Counted from the stretch's first letter, positions 6,880-14,646 are shown. The stretch: 20,126 nucleotides of DNA from Anaerolineales bacterium UBA3940 (GCA_002385675.1 DGDY01000269.1:1-20126); one strand, 5' to 3'. The notes: generated from the sequence alone by a model not told the origin. A program made the numbers and translations.

Positions 6880-9363
6880 ATGAGCGAACGACAGACGAGC
6901 TTACCCATCACCGGCATGACGTGCGCGAACTGCGTTGCGACGGTTGAGAAGGGCTTACGCAAGCTGGAAGGCGTCGAAGATGTGCAGGTCAACCTGGCAA
7001 CGGAGCGCGCCACGATCAAGTTCAACCCGGAACTGCTGAACGAGCAGGACCTTATCGAGCGAATCCGGTTGACGGGCTATGACGTGCCCATCGCCGAGGC
7101 GGAACTGGCCATCACCGGCATGACGTGCGCCAACTGTGTTGCGACGGTCGAGAAGGGCCTCAGCAAGCTCAACGGCGTGCTGGACGTGTCCGTCAACCTG
7201 GCCACGGAGAAGGCGCGGGTCCGCTACGTGCCCGGCACGCTCACCCGCCGCGACCTCATCGACCGCGTCGAGTTGATCGGCTACGGCGTTGTCGAGGTTG
7301 ATGAGGGTGAGGAGCCGGAGGACGCCGAGCGTGCGGCGCGGCAGGCGGAGATCCGCAAGCAGTGGACGCGCCTCATCGTCGGCGCGATCTTCACTATCCC
7401 CCTCTTTGTGCTGAGCATGGCCCGCGACTTCGGGCTGGTCGGCATGTGGGCGCACGCGCCCTGGGTCAACTACCTGATGTGGGCCCTCGCAACGCCGGTG
7501 CAGTTCTACGTCGGCTGGCAGTACTACGAGGGCGGCTTCAAGGCGCTGCGCAACGGCTCGGCCAACATGGACGTGCTCGTCGCGCTTGGCTCGACGGTCG
7601 CGTATGTGTACTCGATCTTCGTGACGCTGGGCCTCGCGCCGGGGCACGTGTACTTCGAGACGGCGGCAACGATTATCACGCTGATCGTCACCGGCAAGCT
7701 GCTGGAGGCGCGCGCCAAAGGCCAGACCAGCGAGGCGATCAAGAAGCTGATGGGCCTGCGAGCCAAGACCGCCCACATCGTGCGCGATGGGGTCGAGATC
7801 GAAGTGCCCATCGACCAGGTACACGTCGGCGACATCGTCGTGGTGCGCCCCGGCGAGAAGATCCCCGTGGACGGCACGGTCATCGAGGGCCACAGCGCGG
7901 TTGACGAGAGCATGATCACTGGCGAGAGCCTGCCGGTGGACAAGCAGCCCGGCGACAAGGTCATTGGCGCCACCATCAACCGGCAGGGCATGCTGAAGTT
8001 CGAGGCGACGGCGGTCGGGCGTGAGACGGCGCTCGCGCAGATCATCAAGCTCGTCGAGGAGGCGCAGGCGGGCAAGGCGCCCATCCAGCGTCTTGCGGAC
8101 CGCGTCGCGGCGATCTTCGTGCCAGCCGTCATCGTGATCGCACTCATTACGTTTGCCGTCTGGTACTTCCTTGTGCCGGAGGCCACGCTCACCGACGCGC
8201 TGATCCGGCTGGTCGCGGTGCTGGTCATCTCGTGCCCCTGCGCGATGGGCCTCGCCACGCCGACCGCGATCATGGTCGGCACGGGCAAGGGCGCGGAGAA
8301 CGGCATCCTGTTCAAGAGCAGCGCCGCGCTGGAGCGCGCGCACAGCCTGACGGCCATCGTGCTTGACAAGACCGGCACGATCACGCGCGGGCAGCCCGCC
8401 GTGACGGATGTCGTCGTGAGCAGGAGCTACGCTCCGGCGGTGGCAGCAGGCGTGCTCGCCGCCCCGGTGCAGCCCCGCGAGGAGATTTTGCGGCTGGCAG
8501 CGATTGCCGAGCGCGGGTCGGAGCACCCGCTCGGCGCGGCGATTGTGCAGGCAGCGGTCGAGCAGGGCCTTGAGCTGGGCGAGCCGCAGCGCTTCGAGGC
8601 GGTAACCGGGCGCGGCATCCGCGCGCAGGTGGACGGGCAGCAGGTACTCGTCGGCAACCTTAAGCTCATGCAGGAAGAGGGCGTGCATCTGAACGGCCTG
8701 CAGCCCGAGGCCGAGCGTCTGCAGAGCGAGGCCAAAACCGCGATGTGGCTGGCGCTCAACGGTGAGGCGGTCGGGGTGATCGCGGTGGCCGACACGATCA
8801 AGGAGGGCAGTCGCGAGGCAATTGCCGCGATGAAGAAGCTCGGGCTGCACGTGGCGATGATCACCGGCGACAACGAGGCAACCGCCCGCGCCATCGCCGC
8901 CGAAGTCGGTGTGGACGAGGTGTTCGCCGAGGTGCTGCCCGGCGACAAGGCCGAGTACGTGCGCCGGCTGCAGGAGCAGGGTCACGTGGTCGGCATGGTC
9001 GGCGACGGCATCAACGACGCGCCCGCGCTGGCACAGGCGGATGTTGGCATCGCCATCGGCACGGGCACGGACGTCGCCATCGAGGCGGCGGATGTGACGC
9101 TGATGCGCGGCGACCTGCGCTCGGTGCCCCAGGCGCTGCGCCTCAGCCGCGCCACCATCAACACCATCAAGGAAAACCTGTTCTGGGCGTTCGGCTACAA
9201 CACCATCCTGATCCCGGTGGCCGCCGGGGTGCTGTACCCGTTCGCGTGGGCGCCGGACATCCTGCGGCAGCTTCACCCCATCCTCGCCGCGTTTGCGATG
9301 GCGTTCAGCTCGGTGAGCGTGGTGCTGAACTCGCTGCGGCTGCGGCGCAAGCGGATCGTCTAA
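6880..9363 (+). CDS. copA: Copper-exporting P1B-type ATPase CopA
   Basis: 827 aa, full length for a CopA with two N-terminal heavy-metal domains: GMTCANC at 12-18 and again at 80-86. The membrane part includes the CPC motif at Cys452-Pro-Cys454, which marks Cu(I)/Ag(I) transport. Catalytic motifs are intact: TGES in the actuator domain, DKTGT with phosphorylated Asp496, SEHPLG in the nucleotide-binding domain, MITGDN, and GDGINDAP at 708-715. It pumps Cu(I) out of the cytoplasm using ATP. Start is supported by AGAGG 4 nt upstream. Location after csoR indicates copper-induced expression. A ten-residue Ala/Pro/Val segment between DKTGT and the HP motif (near 527) is a variable insertion in the nucleotide-binding domain. 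Confidence 0.97.
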   Translation: MSERQTSLPITGMTCANCVATVEKGLRKLEGVEDVQVNLATERATIKFNPELLNEQDLIERIRLTGYDVPIAEAELAITGMTCANCVATVEKGLSKLNGVLDVSVNLATEKARVRYVPGTLTRRDLIDRVELIGYGVVEVDEGEEPEDAERAARQAEIRKQWTRLIVGAIFTIPLFVLSMARDFGLVGMWAHAPWVNYLMWALATPVQFYVGWQYYEGGFKALRNGSANMDVLVALGSTVAYVYSIFVTLGLAPGHVYFETAATIITLIVTGKLLEARAKGQTSEAIKKLMGLRAKTAHIVRDGVEIEVPIDQVHVGDIVVVRPGEKIPVDGTVIEGHSAVDESMITGESLPVDKQPGDKVIGATINRQGMLKFEATAVGRETALAQIIKLVEEAQAGKAPIQRLADRVAAIFVPAVIVIALITFAVWYFLVPEATLTDALIRLVAVLVISCPCAMGLATPTAIMVGTGKGAENGILFKSSAALERAHSLTAIVLDKTGTITRGQPAVTDVVVSRSYAPAVAAGVLAAPVQPREEILRLAAIAERGSEHPLGAAIVQAAVEQGLELGEPQRFEAVTGRGIRAQVDGQQVLVGNLKLMQEEGVHLNGLQPEAERLQSEAKTAMWLALNGEAVGVIAVADTIKEGSREAIAAMKKLGLHVAMITGDNEATARAIAAEVGVDEVFAEVLPGDKAEYVRRLQEQGHVVGMVGDGINDAPALAQADVGIAIGTGTDVAIEAADVTLMRGDLRSVPQALRLSRATINTIKENLFWAFGYNTILIPVAAGVLYPFAWAPDILRQLHPILAAFAMAFSSVSVVLNSLRLRRKRIV

Positions 9364-9373
9364 TCAGACACAG

Positions 9374-9411
9374 CCCCCTCCCCCGCTCGCACGGCGGGCA
9401 GGGGAGAGGTC
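9374..9411 (+). repeat. C-tract hairpin downstream of copA
   Basis: C5-T-C5 (9374-9384) followed by CGCTCGCACGGCGGG and AGGGGAG can form an imperfect stem. It lacks a T-tract, so it is a weak terminator candidate. The 11-mer CCCCCTCCCCC is shared with 6323-6333 and 11152-11162. Confidence 0.45.
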
Positions 9412-9468
9412 GCTTGCTCTGGCAGCAGGTCAGCCGTAAGGCCCGATGCCGTTCCGTCGAAAGACGGA

Positions 9469-9496
9469 TTGAACCTTAACAATCTGCCCATACAAT
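9469..9496 (+). promoter_or_regulatory. Promoter of the duplicated-domain lipoprotein
   Basis: TTGAAC (9469-9474, 4 of 6), 16-nt spacer, TACAAT (9491-9496, 5 of 6). It implies a leader of roughly 105 nt and transcription separate from copA. Confidence 0.45.
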
Positions 9497-9609
9497 GACC
9501 TGTAGCAGCCGGAGATCAGCGCGAGCGGCAGGCTGGGCGCAGTATGTGCTCGCGAGGGACCGGCTAACGCTGATACCCAACCGTACTGCGCAGAGGAGAA
9601 ATAACACCC

Positions 9610-10833
9610 ATGCGTTACGTGATCACTACCGGGCTGCTCGTGCTCGTGCTGGCGCTCGCCGCCTGCAACCTGCCGGGTGCTGTGGACGCTCCAACACTCG
9701 AACCGACCCCCGGCGGCGGCGAGCAGCCTACCACCGGGCCGACGACCGATCCGGGCGGGCAACCGACCGCCGAACAGCCGACACAACCCCCGGCGACAGA
9801 CCCCGGCGAAGAGCCTGCCGCAACCGAGCCGCCTGCCAGCGGGGTCGAGAACTGCCCCCTCCCCGGCGAGGATCAGGAGCAGTATATCGATGAGGAGGCC
9901 GGGTACTGCTTCCTGTACCCGTCGATTTTCGAGGTCAACACGAACTTCTCGATGTTCGAGCACCAGGTCGCGCTGATCGGCCCGCCGCTCGACCCGACCT
10001 CGATGGAGCCGGTGCTGGTCACCATGCAGATCGACATGACCGGCCCCGCCGTGTACGTCAGCACCTCGCAGGAGTACGCACAGATGTGGGTGGATCTGAC
10101 CGTGCCGGGCATGGGTCTGGAGGTTGCTGAGGCCGAGATCGGCGGGCAGCCCGCCGCCGTCGTCGAGGGCATTCCCGGTCGTATTGCCGGGCGGGCAGGC
10201 TTCGTCGTGGTGGACGGCGTCAAATACACCGTGTTGATGCATCCCTCGCCGGAGGACTTCGCCGAACTGACCGAGCAGGCCGAAATGCTATGGGACGTCG
10301 TGACCGGCAGCATCCTGTTCTTTGAGCCGGACGGGCTGGAGGACGTGGTTCTTGCCGAGGATGTATGCGCCGAGCCGGGTAACGGCATGAACCAGCGCAT
10401 CAGCCTGCTGGAAGGCTACTGCTACCTGTACCCGGAGGAGTTTGAGGCAGACCCCGACTTCGCGGGCGGCGTTACCGCCGGCCCAACCGTCGAGGTGCCG
10501 AACTTCGGGCCGATGCGCGCGCGGCTTGTGCTGGCGTGGGCAGGCAGTGCAGAGGGCAAGTCGCCGCGAGAGATTATCGAGCCGTGGATTGAGACGGGCG
10601 TCGACCCGGCCACGGTTCAGGATACGACCATCGGCGGCGCGCCTGCCGTGATGTACATCGACCCGCGCGGCCCGGTCCTGCAAATTGGGGCGCATATCGT
10701 GGCGGACGACCAGGTGTACACGATTGTCGGCAACCCCTACGATCACACTCTGTACCCTGAGCAGGCAGAGTTGATCGACCGGATGTGGGAGTCGATGACG
10801 GGCACGGTAGCGTTCTTTGACCCCTGGCGCTAA
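9610..10833 (+). CDS. Lipoprotein with tandemly duplicated unknown domain
   Basis: 407 aa. Lipobox ALAAC with Cys19, then a Pro/Thr/Glu-rich linker to about residue 78. Two copies of an approximately 150-residue domain follow. Each opens with the same block (EAGYCFLYPSIFEVNTNF and EGYCYLYPEEFEADPDF), has a central IGGQPAAVVE or IGGAPAVMYI strand, and ends with a helix plus strand (MLWDVVTGSILFFEP and RMWESMTGTVAFFDP). The copies have diverged, so the duplication is old. I do not recognise the domain; a PsbP- or LpqN-like fold is a remote possibility. Each copy retains a Cys in GYCxLYP. Start has GAGGAG about 11 nt upstream. It lies between copA and the YHS gene but has its own promoter, so a copper link is only positional. 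Confidence 0.8.
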   Translation: MRYVITTGLLVLVLALAACNLPGAVDAPTLEPTPGGGEQPTTGPTTDPGGQPTAEQPTQPPATDPGEEPAATEPPASGVENCPLPGEDQEQYIDEEAGYCFLYPSIFEVNTNFSMFEHQVALIGPPLDPTSMEPVLVTMQIDMTGPAVYVSTSQEYAQMWVDLTVPGMGLEVAEAEIGGQPAAVVEGIPGRIAGRAGFVVVDGVKYTVLMHPSPEDFAELTEQAEMLWDVVTGSILFFEPDGLEDVVLAEDVCAEPGNGMNQRISLLEGYCYLYPEEFEADPDFAGGVTAGPTVEVPNFGPMRARLVLAWAGSAEGKSPREIIEPWIETGVDPATVQDTTIGGAPAVMYIDPRGPVLQIGAHIVADDQVYTIVGNPYDHTLYPEQAELIDRMWESMTGTVAFFDPWR

Positions 10834-10864
10834 ACGAGCAGCGCCGACCAACCGAGTCAACCCG

Positions 10865-10899
10865 CCGCGCAATGTCCGGGCACAATGGGCATTGCGCGG
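10865..10899 (+). promoter_or_regulatory. Inverted repeat overlapping the -35 region of the YHS gene
   Basis: CCGCGCAATG (10865-10874) and CATTGCGCGG (10890-10899) form a perfect 10-bp inverted repeat with a 15-nt loop. It ends four bases before the TATAAT. It could be an operator or the terminator stem of the preceding lipoprotein gene, though no T-tract follows. Confidence 0.5.
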
Positions 10900-10900
10900 T

Positions 10901-10909
10901 TGGTATAAT
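10901..10909 (+). promoter_or_regulatory. Extended -10 promoter of the YHS gene
   Basis: TGG directly precedes TATAAT, matching the extended -10 form TGnTATAAT. No -35 was found; that position is inside the inverted repeat. The predicted leader is about 28 nt. Confidence 0.6.
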
Positions 10910-10943
10910 CAAATCAGTTACACATACCAAAAGGAGTGTCAGC

Positions 10944-11138
10944 ATGGCTGAAGTCTGGGATGTCGTGTGCGGGATGAAGACCGAGCTGGGGAACTGGGAC
11001 GTCAAGTCCGAGTATCAGGGCAAGACGTACTACTTCTGCTGTGAAGGCTGCAAGGGCGCCTTCGAGAAGTCGCCGGAGTACCACATCCAGAACTTCCGCG
11101 AGGAGCACCCCGGCGTCGAGCCGACCCCGCAGAACTAA
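10944..11138 (+). CDS. YHS-domain metal-binding protein
   Basis: 64 aa. A single YHS domain with VCGM near the N-terminus, then YQGKTYYFCCEGCKGAFEKSPEYH. The cysteines of VCGM and of FCCEGC are the expected metal ligands. YHS domains are found fused to or beside copper and heavy-metal ATPases, so a small cytoplasmic copper-binding role is reasonable here, close to csoR-copA. No signal peptide or membrane segment. The ATG at 10944 is chosen because AAGGAG lies 8 nt upstream; the longer frame upstream would start before the promoter. It has its own extended -10 promoter and an intrinsic terminator 13 nt after the stop. Confidence 0.9.
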   Translation: MAEVWDVVCGMKTELGNWDVKSEYQGKTYYFCCEGCKGAFEKSPEYHIQNFREEHPGVEPTPQN

Positions 11139-11151
11139 ACCTCAATGTGAG

Positions 11152-11176
11152 CCCCCTCCCCCCGGAGGGGGTTTTT
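11152..11176 (+). terminator. Intrinsic terminator of the YHS gene
   Basis: CCCCCTCC pairs with GGAGGGGG across a four-C loop, followed by five T residues. Confidence 0.9.
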
Positions 11177-11257
11177 CGTACGAGGGACCGGTTCGTGTAC
11201 AGAGGTAGGACATCTCCCTATTCCCAATTACCGGGATCGGGGGTTTAATACGGGCAG

Positions 11258-11410
11258 ATGGTTGGCATCGACGCTGGCATTACCCTTACGCGGCTGCCGG
11301 AACCCAACCTGAACGTGAACTACGCTTTATCCGACTACAATCTTCTCCAGCGTCGATCACCGGCTCCGCCGCGAGCGCAACCATTATTATCATCCAGCCC
11401 ACACTCGTAA
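11258..11410 (+). CDS. Doubtful 50-aa small ORF
   Basis: An ATG frame of 50 codons starting MVGIDAGITLTRLPEPNLN and ending shortly before an intrinsic terminator. There is no clear ribosome binding site, no recognised family, and the second half is Pro/Ser/Arg-rich and unlike a folded protein. The same stretch carries the 11-bp inverted repeat at 11267-11357, so a small RNA or a gene remnant explains it at least as well. Confidence 0.2.
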   Translation: MVGIDAGITLTRLPEPNLNVNYALSDYNLLQRRSPAPPRAQPLLSSSPHS

Positions 11411-11432
11411 GAGTGATGTCATATCCCTTCAG

Positions 11433-11463
11433 AAACTCCCTCGCTCCCCCCGGGGGAGTTTTT
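11433..11463 (+). terminator. Intrinsic terminator with no assigned gene
   Basis: AAACTCCC (11433-11440) pairs with GGGAGTTT (11454-11461), with the run of T continuing to 11463. It is plus-oriented, yet no confident gene ends upstream of it after the YHS terminator. Confidence 0.65.
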
Positions 11464-11480
11464 GATCCGGGGAATCAGTT

Positions 11481-11510
11481 GGGCGGGAGGGACCCCGCAC
11501 CCTCCCGCCC
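11481..11510. repeat. Perfect 11-bp GC hairpin
   Basis: GGGCGGGAGGG and CCCTCCCGCCC flank an 8-nt loop. No T-tract follows on either strand, so it is not a standard terminator. Confidence 0.6.
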
Positions 11511-11636
11511 ATGCTATCAGACGGCTCAGACCCGCTATATCACGACGGCTGGTATTTCATCCCCCCGATGGAAATGCGGGCCATGCCGTCTGGGGTTGGC
11601 CCAGCCCTGTCAGGGCTGTGGCGAACCGGCGAGCTA

Positions 11637-11837
11637 CTAGCGGAGGTCCCGTATAAACTCATCGACCTCACGCTCGGCCTCCAGTTTCGTCTTGCCGTAG
11701 CGCTCCTGGATCTTGCCAACAAGCTCCTCGCGCTTACCCTCCATCTGCTCCAACTCGTCGTCGGTAAGCTCGCCCCACTTCTGCCGTGCCTTGCCCTTGG
11801 CCTGCTTCCACATACCCTTCAGTCGATCCTCAACCAT
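11637..11837 (-). CDS. CsbD-like stress protein
   Basis: 66 aa, highly charged and helical, with the CsbD-family pattern: an N-terminal VEDRLKGMWKQAKGKARQKWG, then LTDDELEQMEGKREELVGKIQERYG and a closing EAEREVDEF. CsbD proteins are small cytoplasmic proteins induced in general stress in Bacillus and many other bacteria; the molecular role is not established. GAGGGG lies 8 nt upstream of the ATG. It is monocistronic on the minus strand. No convincing promoter was found, and the only hairpin downstream (AGCCCTG palindrome, 11603-11617) lacks a T-tract. Confidence 0.9.
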   Translation of the reverse strand: MVEDRLKGMWKQAKGKARQKWGELTDDELEQMEGKREELVGKIQERYGKTKLEAEREVDEFIRDLR

Positions 11838-12206
11838 ATGTCACCCCTCTTTTTCTGCTTGCTTACGGATGGAACCAATCAACCACTAAAGCTCGATCAG
11901 AGATGTACCAACAAACGTGGTGAGTGAGGAGCTACCAGCAAAGCACCAACCGGTGCGACTGACCACCACAGCCCTCATTCACGACCAGTCATTACCCTTA
12001 CGTCAGCTACCTGCGGCTGCCACATCCCGATCCTCACTCCTCTTCTACCTTACCCGTACCGGGATAAAAAAGTCCCAAAAGGACTCTAAACAAAACATAA
12101 AATTGAAACACATCAGCGAAAATCGCCCGCCGTACCGTTTGACATGCCCCCTCTGTTGGGTTTAAATGGGAAAAGTACGAAACCAGACCTCAGGAGACCA
12201 CCACGC
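11838..12206. other. Intergenic region upstream of the A/B-module operon
   Basis: 369 bases with no supportable gene. 12060-12125 is clearly A/T-rich compared with its surroundings and may act as an UP element for the promoter at 12139. A small hairpin AGTCC/GGACT (12071-12085) with a T6 tail on the minus strand (12071-12066) looks like a minus-strand intrinsic terminator for transcripts entering from the right. Confidence 0.5.
12139..12167 (+). promoter_or_regulatory. Promoter of the A/B-module operon
   Basis: Perfect TTGACA (12139-12144), 17-nt spacer, TTAAAT (12162-12167, 4 of 6), preceded by an A/T-rich stretch. The start near 12174 lies after the ATG at 12144, which rules out that longer reading of the first gene. 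Confidence 0.65.
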
Positions 12207-12770
12207 GTGACATACTCGCCAACATCGGAGCCATCCGCAGGCCCGCCGCTGACCGGCCTGCTCGCCGTCATCGCACGCAATACCATTATCGTTCTGACTG
12301 CCGCCCCCGAGCAGAAGGAAGACTGGCTCACCTCGGTACAGGAGTTGCACGAGGCCGCCAACTCGCTCGGCGAAGCGGAGATGGCCGCCCTGCTCGACGC
12401 GATCCGGCGCGTGCTGGAGGGCGAGCCGCCGGAGAAGGTCGAGCCGAATGTGACCGGCGACTATCGCTGGGCATGGAAGCGCATCACGCGGTCGCTGGCC
12501 GGCCCGCAGGCGCCCCGGCTGGACATGTTCGACGTGCTGGCACGCAACACCCTCACCGCGCTGCACGCCCCCGAGGAGAAGCGTACCGAATGCGCCAGGC
12601 ATTTCGAGGCCCTGCGCGTCGTCGCCGAAGACCTGGACGACGCACCGCTCGCCGCCCTGCTCGGCGCGATCACAGCGCTCCTTGCCGGGCAGCCGCCCGC
12701 CGAGATCACCCAGGAGCTTGACGGCGCATACCTGGCCTGCTGGGAGACCATCGTCGCTCAGGCAGGTTGA
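12207..12770 (+). CDS. Module B-B repeat protein, unknown function
   Basis: 187 aa, starting at GTG 12207 with AGGAG 10 nt upstream; an in-frame ATG at 12144 lies inside the promoter. It consists of two copies of an approximately 75-residue unit, here called module B, at residues 17-92 and 107-184. Each unit has the pattern ARNT(I/L)xxL, a charged helix with W or equivalent, LAALLxAIxxLLxGxPPxxI and a closing W(K/E)xI. Copy 2 has lost the first Trp. No signal peptide, membrane segment or catalytic motif. I do not recognise it as a named family; similar helical units occur, as far as I recall, in TPR/CHAT proteins of Chloroflexota and cyanobacteria. First gene of a three-gene paralogous operon. 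Confidence 0.75.
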   Translation: MTYSPTSEPSAGPPLTGLLAVIARNTIIVLTAAPEQKEDWLTSVQELHEAANSLGEAEMAALLDAIRRVLEGEPPEKVEPNVTGDYRWAWKRITRSLAGPQAPRLDMFDVLARNTLTALHAPEEKRTECARHFEALRVVAEDLDDAPLAALLGAITALLAGQPPAEITQELDGAYLACWETIVAQAG

Positions 12771-12826
12771 CACCCGTCCGCCCGCTGCGGTCTAATCTCA
12801 TTACACGAGTCACGGAGGGGAACCGC

Positions 12827-13648
12827 GTGTCGAGCAGCCAACCTATTGACGATCCCGACGAGCTGGCTATCCTGCTGTACGAGTTCATTACCGCGCCGAC
12901 GTTCTACGCCAAGCAGCGGCTCGTCGAGGGGAACGCCGACCTGCTGCTAAGCAACGAGGCAGATTCCGCGCTGGCGGCGCTGATCCTCGAATACGACGAG
13001 CATGAGCAGATGCGGGAGTCGCTGAACCTGCACCGGCGCATCCTTGAGCGCTGCCGCCGCGAGGGCATCCGTGAGGCGTTCTTCGAGGTGCGCAAGCAGA
13101 TCGGCGAGACGCGCACGCTTGAAGACCTGAGCCCCGACGAGGTGCAGGCACTCGTGACGATGATCGGCGAGTTCATCACCACAGCAAGCTGGGACGAGGC
13201 ACGCGCCTACCTCGACGAGCACCCCGAACTGCTCCAGCCCGCCGCCGATGCCGTGATCGAGCGGCTGATCGAGACACACACGCGGCGGCACGAGGTCAAC
13301 GTGGTGCGCCATCTCGTCATCAACCGCGACCTGCTCCGCGCAGTGCGTGAGATGGGCGCAGACGTGGCATTTGGCCGCCTGGCCGACCCGCCGGATACCC
13401 TCGACATGCTCGTGGAAAATACCATCGCCGTGCTGACAGAGCGCCCCGGCGAGCGGGCAAGCTGGCAGCGCACCGTGCAGATGTCACGCGTCCGCGCGGC
13501 GGAGCTTGGCGACGAGCCGACCCGCCGGCTGCTGGAGGCAATCGACAGGCTGCTGGACGGACGCCCCCTTGCAGACATCGCGCCGGACGTCACCGGCGAG
13601 CACGCCGCCGCTTGGCAGCGCATCGCAGCGGCAGCCGGCGAAGCGTGA
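12827..13648 (+). CDS. Module A-A-B repeat protein, unknown function
   Basis: 273 aa from GTG 12827, which has GGAGGGG 6-7 nt upstream; the TTG at 12767 overlapping the previous stop has no ribosome binding site. Residues about 10-83 and 105-180 are two copies of module A: (E)FITAxxxxxARxxLxxxPELL, a middle helix, then NRDLLRxxREMGxxxAF (copy 1 is degenerate at the Trp and Pro). Residues 192-268 are one module B (LVENTIAVL, SWQRTV, LLEAIDRLLDGRPLADIAPDVTG, AWQRI). All-helical, charged and soluble. No catalytic residues are apparent. Middle gene of the operon: 56 nt after the B-B gene and 34 nt before the next A-A-B paralogue. Confidence 0.78.
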   Translation: MSSSQPIDDPDELAILLYEFITAPTFYAKQRLVEGNADLLLSNEADSALAALILEYDEHEQMRESLNLHRRILERCRREGIREAFFEVRKQIGETRTLEDLSPDEVQALVTMIGEFITTASWDEARAYLDEHPELLQPAADAVIERLIETHTRRHEVNVVRHLVINRDLLRAVREMGADVAFGRLADPPDTLDMLVENTIAVLTERPGERASWQRTVQMSRVRAAELGDEPTRRLLEAIDRLLDGRPLADIAPDVTGEHAAAWQRIAAAAGEA

Positions 13649-13682
13649 CACCCGGCAGGTATACCAGAACAGGCGGACCAGC

Positions 13683-14567
13683 ATGAGTGACCATCATCCC
13701 GGCGAACAGCCTGAGACTGGCACGAACGGAAGCGGCAGCCATACCGACATCGGCGGGACGCGCGTCGACCGGTCGCTGCTTGACATGATCCTCGAGTTCG
13801 TCAACGCGGAGGACTGGGGCGAGTCGCGGCGGGTGCTGAACCGGAACCCCATGCTGCTCTCCGAGGACGCGATGCTCGCCTTTGAAGCGCTGATCCACAG
13901 CTACCTCGCACAGGATAACCTGCGGCTGGCATACCACCTTGCCATCCACCGCGACCTGCTGCGGCTGGCCCGCGAGCTGGGCTATAAGCGCGCCTTTGAG
14001 CTTGTCTCCTCGCCGCCATCCGAGGAGATGGTGAGCATTATCGCCCAGTTCATCCAGGCGGAGGACTGGGCGGCCTCTCGCAAGGTGCTGGAGCGCTACC
14101 CGGAGCTGCTCTCGCATGAGGCCAACTTCGCGTTCCAGGCGCTGATCCAGGCGGCGCTGGAGGCGGACGACCAGGGGCGGCTCAACTCGCTTGTCAGCCA
14201 TCATGAACTGCTGCGGGCCGCGCAGGAACTGGGCGTGGACGAGGCGTTCCGCCGCGCGGAGGCTGCCGAAAGCAGCAAGGCCGCCGACCTGATGCTGCTC
14301 AGCGTGATCGGGCACAACACCATCGCCGTCATGCTCGGCGACCGGGACAAGCGTGGCGACTGGCTGAAGAGCGTGCGCCGCCTTCACCGCGACGCCCGCG
14401 CCGAGGGCGACGAGGCGCTCGCCGGGCTGCTCAGCGCGATCATGAAGCTGCTCAACGGCAGGCCGATCCACGAGATCGAGCCGCAGGGGCTGGACACCCC
14501 GCACCAGGCTGTCTGGGAGCGGATCGTCTCTGCCCTGGAGCGCGGCAGCGCGCCGCCTGAGGGTTAG
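13683..14567 (+). CDS. Module A-A-B repeat protein, unknown function
   Basis: 294 aa from ATG 13683, with only a weak GGCGGA upstream. A 28-residue polar, Gly/Ser/His-rich N-terminal tail precedes module A copies at about 30-104 and 113-188. These are the clearest copies: EFVNAEDW and QFIQAEDW, NPMLLSEDA and YPELLSHEA, HRDLLRLARELG and HHELLRAAQELG. Module B follows at about 203-285 (HNTIAVML, DWLKSV, LLSAIMKLLNGRPIHEIEP, VWERIV). It has the same architecture as the gene before it, indicating gene duplication. No membrane segment or enzyme motif. It ends the operon; no T-tailed terminator follows, only the GGCGGCA/TGCCGCC hairpin at 14629-14646. Confidence 0.78.
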   Translation: MSDHHPGEQPETGTNGSGSHTDIGGTRVDRSLLDMILEFVNAEDWGESRRVLNRNPMLLSEDAMLAFEALIHSYLAQDNLRLAYHLAIHRDLLRLARELGYKRAFELVSSPPSEEMVSIIAQFIQAEDWAASRKVLERYPELLSHEANFAFQALIQAALEADDQGRLNSLVSHHELLRAAQELGVDEAFRRAEAAESSKAADLMLLSVIGHNTIAVMLGDRDKRGDWLKSVRRLHRDARAEGDEALAGLLSAIMKLLNGRPIHEIEPQGLDTPHQAVWERIVSALERGSAPPEG

Positions 14568-14628
14568 GGTTGGAGACTCCCTTCGCGCAACTTTCCGTCT
14601 ACCCGGCACGTATACAGTTGTTGAAAGC

Positions 14629-14646
14629 GGCGGCACTGATGCCGCC
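14629..14646 (+). repeat. Short hairpin after the A/B-module operon
   Basis: GGCGGCA-CTGA-TGCCGCC, 7 bp with a 4-nt loop and no T-tract. It could be a weak terminator or a leader element of the following pspC-like gene. Confidence 0.35.

Larger units (their letters stand above)
11177..11636. other. Intergenic region with hairpins and no confident gene
   Basis: 460 bases. It contains an 11-bp inverted repeat with a 69-nt loop (11267-11357), an intrinsic terminator (11433-11463), a perfect 11-bp GC hairpin (11481-11510), a CAGACGGC/GCCGTCTG pair (11519-11592 region) and the AGCCCTG-T-CAGGGCT palindrome (11603-11617). Confidence 0.5.

Noticed and set aside
6955..9276. A 773-codon open frame on the minus strand opposite copA
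   Set aside because: It is antisense to an unmistakable CopA, its translation is low-complexity His/Arg/Asp-rich, and it has no ribosome binding site or family motif. It is a shadow caused by high GC.
10872..10943. Longer YHS protein starting at 10872
   Set aside because: It would start inside the inverted repeat and upstream of the extended -10 box; AAGGAG precedes the ATG at 10944.
11481..11617. Insertion-sequence ends or a mobile element
   Set aside because: No transposase, target-site duplication or paired terminal repeats were found around the hairpins.
11413..11927. Overlapping plus-strand frames across the hairpin region and csbD
   Set aside because: They run through a terminator and hairpins and opposite CsbD; no ribosome binding site or family likeness.
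12144..12206. ATG start at 12144 for the first A/B-module gene
   Set aside because: It overlaps the -35 box and precedes the predicted start site; the GTG at 12207 has AGGAG.
13506..13682. Long N-terminal extension of the third A/B-module gene
   Set aside because: It overlaps the end of the preceding gene in another frame and its translation is unlike the modules. ATG 13683 is accepted despite a weak ribosome binding site.
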